A stretch of 64,000 nucleotides of DNA from Theristus sp. LFF4_11. Its lineage: Eukaryota; Nematoda; Chromadorea; Monhysterida; Xyalidae. A model generated the notes under the pieces. It made no database searches. It saw nothing but the letters and a program-made list of their open reading frames with translations, and was not told where the DNA came from. Each line of letters begins with the position of its first letter. The stretch's first letter is position 1. This document shows, piece after piece, positions 36,501 to 45,800 of this stretch. A program made the position numbers and the translations under genes. Where the stretch lies: NCBI GenBank assembly GCA_030248135.1, contig JASANC010002244.1, forward strand, positions 62,001 through 126,000, written 5' to 3'.

Positions 36501-38880
36501 GTTTTTTGTACATCTGGGTTGAATGCTGACTGTTTCTGCGTTTGATATGGTGGTATGCGACTTTACCATTCTGAAGTCGCAATCGCACAGCTTCTCTATA
36601 ATCGTCATAACATTTCCATGAAAAAAAATTCTAGAAATTTCCAAACTTTTGCTCGTTTCAGTCATCGAGAAGTACACGCCGGCCGTGCGCTTCTGTCTGA
36701 TCTGCAACTATCTCTCCAAGATCATCCCAGCGCTGCAGTCGCGTTGCACCCGATTTCGGTTTGCACCTCTGAACGAGGCACAAATCCAACCGCGACTGAA
36801 AAGTGTGATCGAAAAAGAAAAGTGAGCATGTTGCTTGTTATTCCGTAATTAAGTTTGTGTTCAAGTTTTGTATTCAAGTGGTTCAGGAGGGGCACATCCT
36901 GATGAGGCCACCCCTCTTCTGCATATGATGTTGCCAAGGCCGAAATGCAGAGAACCATCCTACAGTTTGGTTGATTTATGTGGATCCTTTCATGGTGAAT
37001 TAGCAAAAATGCGCTACTTGGTAATTGGGTACTTTTGGAATAATTGGGAACAACATCGATTCGTCTTGTGGTTTGAGACTAACTGATTGGCTTTATTGAG
37101 TGCGAATTGAATGCGTTGATCGGTCTATATACCATCCTGGGAAATTCAATTCCAGTCTTGTGAAACACTCAGCACTTTCGGGGTCATTGACAGGAAATAT
37201 CTTTTTTTTTGTTTTTTCAGTGTAAAAGTGACGGAAGACGGTGAACAGGCGCTGCTGAAACTGGCGAGGGGTGACATGCGGCGTGTGTTGAACATTTTAC
37301 AGGTGAGGATTGTGGTTTTGTTGCTGTTTGCGGGGTTGTCTCACAAATTCAGGGGCATTCATGAAGCAGTATTTAGTGACCTCGTAGCTATGTTTTAACA
37401 CACAGCTACGCGTCACTAAATACTGCTTCATGAATGCGCCTGTAAACTGGCCGCTATCGTAGTCAGGCAGCCGTGGTGGAGCCAGATTTATAAAAGGTGT
37501 GGTCCAATGGTGCAGCAGTGCTACACATCCGAGTCTCGGAAAGAAATCAGGAAACCTCACGGTTCTGTTTTTTCTGGCATTACTGAGCTACTAAGCATTT
37601 TTTATAATTTATAAATAGTCCTGGACCCTGGTAATGTTCTGTAGTCGACATATAATGCCAGGTCAGGTGGTTGTTGTCTTGCTTGGCGCTATCCATCATG
37701 ATATGACAAGTGAGTGGTAAACACCAGAGCAGAGGTATGGCAGATTGTCCATGGACTCGGGGAGAGCTACGCCAAAAGTGATCTGATAAAACGGTCTCAT
37801 TGTTAATTGGCGGCTTTTCGAATTGGGATGTCAAGAACGATGATTGTTTCGGCTTGCGCTTCGTTTTCTTGGTTCTCCGGAAAGTTATGAACGCGGCACC
37901 TGTCGAAACTGAGCGCGCTGATTGGATAGACTGCTTCATCATGCGGTTTGTCACTGCCAATCAGCATGTGCCACAATTCAAATCAGCCAATCAATGAGCT
38001 CCACACAAATGTGTGTGTGCCACAGTTCAAAACAGCCAACCAATGAATGCTTTTCGGCAAAAATGCAGACTTTCAAAATTCAGAGCACCTGCATGGCCTT
38101 CGATGAAGTGAATGAAGTGAACGTGCATCTCTGTGTCGGGCATCCGTTAAGAGAAGACGTCGAACTCTGCCTCGACTATCTGCTCAACAAGCCGGTCATG
38201 GACACGTTCAAACGTAATTTGTTCAAAATTTCGAGCTGTCAACCTTTTTTTCACTTTTGTTTCTTGTAGTTGTGTTTCTTGTGTAAAATTGTCCCTGTTG
38301 AAGTTTTTTATTTCCTACCAGGGATTCGCCAGGTTCAAGTGGAGAAAGGCCTTGCGCTACCGGACATTTTGTACGAGGTGCATGAATATATCCATCGATG
38401 TGAGTTGTTTTTGCGCATTTTTAGTGTTGTGAAAACGGGTGATCCTAGTCTGAAGCCAGTGCACTCTGTAAGTGATATTGCACACAGTCACAAACGGATA
38501 GCATGCGTCGCACACGTGTGCACCATCCAATCAGAAATGCGATTGTATATTGCTGCGAAATTGTGATTGCTTGGTCCTAGTCGGAAGCCAATGCACACAG
38601 TCGCAAGCAGCAATGCCAATGCCATGCACAGAAAGCGTGCACCATCCAATCGGAAATGAGATTGTTCTTTCTTTCCGCAGTGGACATGCCGTCGCACGTG
38701 CACATGTTTCTGCTGGATAAACTTGCCGAAATCGAGTACCGCCTATGTCAAGGCGCGTCGGATCAGATTCAACTGAGTGCGCTGATCGCGACGTTTCACG
38801 CGGCGCGGCGTTTGATCGCGCGACATGCGGAGCAACTGGAACAGGAGGGGGCGGAGACGATGGATGCGGCGGAGAAGTGA
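33554..38880 (+). CDS. RFC5: Replication factor C subunit 5 (36-kDa clamp-loader subunit)
   Basis: Nine exons: 33554-33633, 33805-33869, 34032-34168, 34567-34729, 36662-36821, 37221-37302, 38084-38213, 38322-38399 and 38681-38880 (TGA). Joined they give 364 codons in one frame; human RFC5 is 340 aa. The product is an AAA+ ATPase subunit of the RFC complex, which loads PCNA at primer-template junctions and also serves checkpoint clamp loaders. Visible motifs: LPWVEKYRP and LISHQDI, Walker A GPPGTGKT (about residues 65-72), [10 protein letters not shown], Walker B LIILDEAD (about 129-136), sensor-1 LICNYLSKI, and the SRC motif [11 protein letters not shown] (about 172-180), followed by the collar domain with IEYRL. 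Introns carry hAT-A, hAT-C, a TTA-flanked MITE and a MITE-1. The short acidic C-terminal tail ([13 protein letters not shown]) is longer than usual. No disabling change was seen. Confidence 0.95.
34249..34388. repeat. TTA-flanked MITE in RFC5 intron 3
   Basis: A 140-bp element with inverted ends AGGCCCGTTTATACCTGACG and CGTCAGGTATAAACGGGCCT, flanked by TTA (34246-34248, 34389-34391). Three-base TTA/TAA duplications are typical of PIF/Harbinger elements. Only one copy is seen in this window. Confidence 0.7.
34793..35248. mobile_element. hAT-A element in RFC5 intron 4
   Basis: Same ends as 32339-32802 (right end reads CTAGAACAACTATG, one mismatch), 456 bp, with the perfect 8-bp duplication TCGCCGTT (34785-34792, 35249-35256). 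It lies 63 bp inside the intron after exon 4. Confidence 0.9.
35316..36356. mobile_element. hAT-C element in RFC5 intron 4
   Basis: 1041 bp, in opposite orientation to the copy at 29767-30797 and very similar throughout. Ends TAGGGTTAGGGG and CCCCTAATCCTA, with the 8-bp duplication GGCGCAGT (35308-35315, 36357-36364). It follows hAT-A by only 67 bp, so the intron was hit twice. Confidence 0.9.
37355..37437. repeat. MITE-1 copy d, RFC5 intron 6
   Basis: GCATTCATGAAGCAGTATTT at the left pairs with AAATACTGCTTCATGAATGC at the right. The loop contains TTTTAACACACAGC. Fully intronic. Confidence 0.7.
38446..38670 (+). repeat. Imperfect duplication of about 130 bp in RFC5 intron 8
   Basis: CCTAGTCTGAAGCCAGTGCA (near 38444) recurs as CCTAGTCGGAAGCCAATGCA (near 38575), and both halves end GTGCACCATCCAATC(A/G)GAAATG. 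Related GTCACAAAC/GCACAC-rich sequence appears near 41674-41840 and 51960-52080, so it may be a dispersed element. Confidence 0.5.
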
Positions 38881-39634
38881 GCGGATGTTGGAGATTGTAC
38901 ACAGGGAAGAGTGATTGGTTGGATTGGTTGAAAGTGACATGGAAAAGTTGAACATTGAATGCAGTACAACTGTGAATTGTTGTGGAAACTTGAATTCGGT
39001 GAACTTGAGTTTTGGACAAAAATTGAGTACAACTGAAATTGAATTGAGCTCCCTGATTGGTTCTGGTTTTGCTCTTCCTGCTCACTATTCAATTTTCAAT
39101 CAGCTCACCAAATTTAAGAACATCATAAATTGCGTCGAGTACAAGTGCATAAAAAATAGTTTGCATTGTAACGACTTTCCAAAACCATTCAAGAAAACTG
39201 TAACTCTGGATAAATGAGACCGTAATTTGGTGTTTGATCTCACGACCGTTGCTGTTTTTGTGTTTTTGTGCTGTTTTTTTATTTTTTCACTCATTGTGGT
39301 GTCAATGCTCATGTCGATTGACACGTTTTTTTGAAAGTTTTTTTTCTGCAACTTTGCCATGCTGCCGGTTCGAGTTCTGTTTGTTTTTAACGGGTGTTTT
39401 CTACTTGTTGTTGTTGTTTCTGTTCTGTCCGATAAAAACTCGGATATTTTGCGTTTTTGGGTGTTTTTGTTCTTCTCTTGTGCGTGTCTTTGGGTCAGTC
39501 AAGACCAATCGCCACCCAGTCAACGTCGTTCATTGGCTGGTATATTTAATGACGCTTTGTTTGTTACTGTCAATTCCGTTGTTATGTCACGGCATCCAAC
39601 TGTTCATGAATTTCACAATCAAAAGTTGAGTGCA
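38881..39634. other. RFC5-CCT6 spacer, no feature
   Basis: The two genes run in the same direction with 936 bp between stop and start codons. Open frames up to about 130 codons in 39234-39649 are T-rich and show no family motif. I see no gene here. Confidence 0.4.
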
Positions 39635-39773
39635 CAGTCGAACTCTTGAATTATGGGCTATCAGCTGATTGGTTGGTTGGTGATCACGTGACGCATGCTC
39701 CTGTGCACGACAGACTCCACCTCACGTGATCACTAGCCAATCAGCTGATTGCCTATAATTCAGAGTTCTACTG
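39635..39773. promoter_or_regulatory. MITE-2 copy c forming the CCT6 promoter-proximal region
   Basis: A palindrome with ends CAGTCGAACTC and AGAGTTCTACTG and inner arms ATCAGCTGATTGG ... GTGATCACGTGA and TCACGTGATCACTAGCCAAT ... CAGCTGATTG. It ends 43 bp before the CCT6 start codon. It therefore brings two inverted CCAAT boxes and two CACGTG E-boxes to where a promoter would be expected. Promoter use is inference; the palindrome and the motifs are seen directly. Confidence 0.5.
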
Positions 39774-39816
39774 CAAAACCCGCCCAGAGCACCGAAACAA
39801 AGCGGCCCAAACGACA

Positions 39817-42800
39817 ATGTCCAGCATTCACTGTCTGAATCCGCAAGCCGAATTGGCCCGAGCCGCGGCGGCCCTGGAGCTGAACTGCAGTGGGGCACGG
39901 GGACTGCAGGAGGTGATGAAGAGCAATCTCGGGCCGAAGGGCACCTTGAAAATGTGCGTTTTGTTATTGCTTTTTCTGCTCAACTTGTTGTGTTTTGTGG
40001 CACCATTCGGCGTGAGATCACGAGTGGATGAGTATCTGCTAAGTGGGCGACCTTTATGTGTGGCACCTGTTTCACGCCATTTATGAAAGTGTGCCGGGAA
40101 CGCACCCAGGCTTTTGTCGCCTAGACGTACAGGCACCCAAAAAAATGGATTTTGTGTCAGACTGTGGGAAAATATTTTTGCTTTTTCTGTCACTGGAACT
40201 GAACTTTCAATTTTCACCGTTATGTTTCTCAACCTTTTTTTTCTGCAGGCTTGTCTCGGCCTCTGGTGATATCAAACTAACAAAGGACGGTAACGTGCTG
40301 CTTCATGAAATGGTAGGCCATGCTAGGAGCATCATTTTTTAGTAGGCCAGGCTGGGATCATTATTTTCTAGGCCGCAGTCCTAAGGCTAGACCGGTCGCA
40401 GCCAAAACTATTTTCTTTACGGCAAACAGACGGAAAACATTTGCCTGACACCGTTACTAGTATAATTGCAAAAGACGCTCTGAGCTGTCGCAAACAATGT
40501 GCCCCAACCGAACAGCAAACACTTTTTTCAAATTTTAATAATAATTAAAACCTGCCCGCTTACAGCAAATCCAGCACCCGACGGCGTCAATGATCGCGAA
40601 AGCGTCGACGACCCAGGACGACATCACGGGCGATGGAACGACGTCGATTGTGCTGCTGATCGGGGAACTGTTGAAACAGGCAGAACAGTACATCAGTGAG
40701 GTGGGGTGGGGTGGAGGTGGATTTGCTTAGATTTGTTGGTTGGATTTTATTTGGTTTGCTGGCCACATGGGCATGGCCTGTGATGTGAGAGGACAGTGTT
40801 GTAGTGTTTGTACCTAATTTCGAAACACACTCATGAATCACTATTGTTCTGTTTTGGTTGTACTTGATGCAAGACGCTGTGTTGTCACACTTGAAATGCC
40901 AAGAACCCAATTTTTTGTTGCAACAGCAAGATCCGTTGTTGTCGCTCAAAGGCTCCAACAGTGTTGAAATACGCAAGCGCAAGTGACGCTGTGAGCGGAT
41001 CTGAGAGTCGTTACTTTTGAGAAACTTTTGAGTTTCGTCATTCTTCTCACCTCAGAATCCTTAATACGGAATGCTCACAGTCACACTTGCGGTGTTTTTT
41101 TCGTATTTGTCAGTCAATTGTCTTCAATCAATCTTCTGCATTTCTAGCCTGGCCCACATCAACAGAATGCAAATGAGAGGTGGCCTCATATTCAGTAATG
41201 TGTGATGTTTGTCACCTCAACCACCGTCCCACTCCGCCCAACAATTTCTCAATTTCTCAATTTTATTTCAACTCAACGCGCTCGAAAGCGGCAACGACCA
41301 AAAGCAGTCACACGATTCATCACAACACTCAGCCCGCATTCCCGTTACAGGGTCTGCACCCACGCCTGCTGACCGAAGGCTTCGACCTCGCCAAGGAGCA
41401 GGCGCTCGCTGTTCTCAACGAGTGCCGTGTGTCACGTGACATGGACCGCGCGACGTTGATCGACGTTGCACGCACGTCACTGCGCACGAAGCTGCATCAT
41501 AAATTAGCTGATCATCTCACTGAGGTTCCTATGGAGAAGTTTTTTTGTGCTGTTTCAACGTTTTTTGTGTGTTTGTTGGACTGGAAGACTTGTAATGCAA
41601 AGCCGATGAGGCATATGGCACAGAAATTCGCGGAATTCTCGGGCGGTGGCTCTGTGAAAAAAAGATAATAAGGTCCTAGTCCAAGTCCGGAGAGCGCCGT
41701 GCATGCACCCTGTTGCAACACAGTAGTGTCGCATGCTCTCACGAAGAAACACACAGGCACACTTATAATAACACAGCACGCGCGCGTGTCAGCGTGTGTG
41801 TGTGTGTTGTTTGTGACTGTGCGATATTGCTGCGTTACAATAACCAAGTGCGCTGTCTTCAGACAAGGACGATAGTAAAGTTTTCTCATGAAAGTCGAAT
41901 GCTTTTTTTTCTTAGCTTTTTTAACCATCATAAGCAAGCAGAATGCACTGTTAATCAAACTGGGAGTTCATTCCACATAGTACTTCCCTGTTCAGTGTAT
42001 CGTCGACGGTGTGCTAGCGATCCGCAAGCCGAATCAAGAGATCGACTTGCACATGATCGAGGTGATGGACATGCAGGTCAGTTTTTTGGATGGGCATACA
42101 GTTTTTTGGTATCTTTCAGCCTAATTGCCTCCAATTTCAGTCTTAAACGTTTTGTAAATCGACCGCTGAATAATCTCGATTTCTGGCTGATTTTTTAGTT
42201 CTCGTTCAATCCGGATTCAATTGCTCTTATTTTCAACAAACAAAATCGACGTTTTATTCAATTTCAAAATTACTCTTTCCCTCATTTCTGAATGAACATA
42301 GTCCAAATACTCCATCACCATCAGTTCAGTTCAGTTTTATTTAGCACTGAAGTGCATCACGGACAATATGTACAAAGTAATACAACATTACAAACCAACC
42401 GCAGTTCGGGTTCCATGTTCCAAACGTCCGACTTTTCCAGCACCGCACCGACATGGACACCGCACTGGTGAAAGGTCTCGTGCTTGACCACGGCGCGCGT
42501 CACCCCGACATGCCGCGTCGTGCGACCAACGCGTACATCATGATCTTGAACGTCTCGTTGGAGTACGAGAAAACGTGCGTGTTGCGAGAGCGGGCGGATT
42601 TTTTGTTGAAGAATTTTTGGGATCGCTGGAAATTGTGCGGTTTCATTCATATGGACCGGACTGGATGAAAAGTTCGAATCGAGCCTCTAGCTGGTTGGCT
42701 GCACCTGCATTTCACCAGAATACACATTGGATTCGGCACACACGTCAGCCAATCAGCGTGTATGAACCAGCCAATTTGTGGCAAAGTTGTTTTGTTGTGT

Positions 42801-45800
42801 TCATCCCCGAAGTTGTAGTTTAAAAATAGTCCAGCAGAGCGAGTCAGATCTGAATTGACATGACAACTGACATCATGATACAACTCACACGAAATTGACA
42901 TGGCATCATATCAATGTAAAATTGACGTCGACCGTTTATTGAGGACATTTTAACGTTTACTTTGATCTTGACATCTCAATTTAACAAAGAAAATCGTAAC
43001 TAACTATCACGTTTCTCAGCCTGTTTTCTGTTCGTTCTTCAGCGAGGTGAACTGTCAAGTTAACAATGAAAATCATCACTAATTATCAGTTTTCTCAACT
43101 GTTTTCTGTTCGTTCTTCAGCGAGGTGAACTCCGGTTTCTTCTACAAGACTGCGGGCGAGCGCGAGCAACTGGTCGCAGCCGAGCGAGCGTTCATCGATG
43201 AGCGCGTCCGCAAAATCGTCGAGTTCAAGAAGAAGATGTGCGATGAGCCAAACGCCACCGACGGCAAACAGCGCAGTTTCGTCGTCATTAATCAGAAGGT
43301 AGCGGCAGTTGGTTTTTTGGGGTTTGCGGCTTGGGCAGTCCTTCCCACTTTAATTTACCCATTGATTTTCGAAGCGGGATGGTAGCATGTTTTGGTGGGT
43401 TTTGAGGAATAGACGGATAACGAACGACAAACTATCCCGTAAGCCAATCAATACCTTAATAAATGGTTTGCTCTGTCGAATACCTGTAACGGTTTCCAAA
43501 TTTTTTTCCATGGAATCATTCTGGCTGCACGAAAATTCCGTTTTGTGAATCCCGAATTATAATTTAATCTTTTATAAGACGAAGCCATTTATGCAGTATC
43601 AATTCGTCGATAATGAAAACGTGCATCACAAAACGCCACACCTTCAGAAATTAAGACAATCCATAATTCGAAGAACTACAGTCTAACTCGATACCATTTC
43701 CAACTAGCTGATTGATTGGTGATCAGTCTAACTCGATACCATTTCCAACTAGCTGATTGATTGGTGATCGTAACGCAAGCATTCTATGCAGTCTAATATC
43801 CACAGTAATGCCTGCACAAAATGCGTGCATCAGGTGACCACCATCCAAAGTTGGAGATGTTATCGAGTTCGAGTGAATAAGCCCAGCCAGCCTGCTAACC
43901 CTAACCTAAGCCAATCGCACGTCCCATCACAGGTAGGGATGGATCCGGCAAATTTGCCGGAATCCGGGCCGGATCCGGCAAAAGCCCATTCCGGCCGGGC
44001 CGGATCCGGCAAAAATTGCCGGAATCCGGACCGGAATGGCCTTTTTATGTCTAAAAAACATTTCGCATGTCTAAAAAACTACGCACATTTCGCCGCTTCT
44101 TCATCACATTTTCAGCATAAAACAGCACAGACACAGAAACAAAGTCAGCAAAACACAGCACGTGAATCAACCAAAAATTACAACAACAACAATTGACAAA
44201 ATTCACATCGCATAAGGATAATCAAGTGCTGGCAACACTCCATTCAGAAACATGACCTTTTCGGCGTTCTGAGTTGACAGACGAGATCGGCTGCACACAA
44301 ACACCTGCCTGGCTTCAGAGAACATTCGTTCGCTTGCCACGCTTGTTGGTAGCGGTGCCAGGTATCTGCGCGCGATTGTCGATAGTTTGGGGTATTTAGA
44401 CGAGTTCAGCCGCCAAAAGTCTAGCATTAGATCACTTTTGTCCGGTTCGTCGATAAAATCATTTCGTCAGTCAGCAGTTCGTCTTCGAGACTGGATTCGC
44501 CTGACGGGTTGCACGGTCGCGCAGTGTGAAACTCGATGCCTTCGTAGAGGCCAGTCGATTTCTTTTTTGGTTCGGGCTCGCGTTCACTTTCGTCATCGTC
44601 GTTGTTCGCGATCTCGGATGTATCGTCGCAGTTTGTTGGCGTCTCCGGTCGTTTCAAGATTTTCTTTGCAATGTGAAGTAGTTCACAACGAATCGCGCCT
44701 TCATTTTTGAAGACGACTGCAGTATTCTTGAATCGCGGACCAACGTACGTGGCCATGATGTTGGATTCGTTGTGGAAAAGCGCACGGAAGCGTGTGTCGA
44801 TGCTGGCCAGCAGCGTTTTTTTTCGTCGTACCAATGCCATTCGCATCGACTTGTTCGATGCGCTGCTTCAGTGCGCAAACGGCGGGCAACACCATTGAAA
44901 TGGATTCGTCGTCTCGTGGATTCGTCGTTGGGGGGTTTATCGGGTTTTAGGGGATCACGGCACCCCCGCACACCCACGGTAACACACGTCGCTAAAATCG
45001 CTGGTGTTCTGGGGCTCACAAAAAAGCAACTGTTTGACAGCTAACTGAATATGACCAACGAAAATGGCTGATTTCAAAAAAACCTGCTATTGTTCATCAA
45101 CAACGTCGGCCAAAAGCTGGCAGCCACGTTTTTTAAAGTGGACGATGCTGCACATAAGTTTACCACTCAAGACAAAAGCAGTGAACCATTTACCATTGAA
45201 CAGAACACTAAACTAAAGCAACGCTCACTGATCACATGTCAAATGCACAACAACAAAACCAACAAAGCACCGAAACAAATTTGTCAAACCATTGAACAGC
45301 TCTGAAACGGAGGAATCAACTTGTTAATTCGCGGGTCTCGGCCATTCCGGCCGGATCCGGCAAAATTGCGCCGGAATCCGGACCGGATCCGGATCCAATT
45401 TTAGGCGCCGGAATCCGGAATCCGGACCGGAACCGGCTCCATCCCTAATCACAGGGTATCGATCCGCCGAGTCTCGAGGCGCTCGCCGCCGCTGACATCA
45501 TGGCGCTGCGTCGCGCGAAACGCCGCAACATGGAGCGACTGCAGTTGGCGTGCGGTGGGGAGCCGCTGAATCAGATCGACGCTGATCTACAGCCGTCCGT
45601 GCTGGGACACGCGGGACTCATCTATGAGCACGTTTTGGTGCGTTCGGTTGGGGTTGGTTTTGCGGGAGAGTGGTGAGATTTGGCGTTTGGTGGATTTTGT
45701 GGAAGTGCATGCTTTGGTGGGTGCAGTTTGGTTGATGAAAAATCGTGGCGTTTTGGTGGATACTTGTCAGAAGAACTTTGTGGAGACACATGTTTCGGTT

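Noticed and set aside
37490..37575. Possible tRNA or tRNA-derived SINE (TGGTCCAATGGTGCAGCAGT)
   Set aside because: A box-A-like stretch is present, but there is no proper box B (GGTTCTGTTTTTT only), and no cloverleaf could be drawn by eye.
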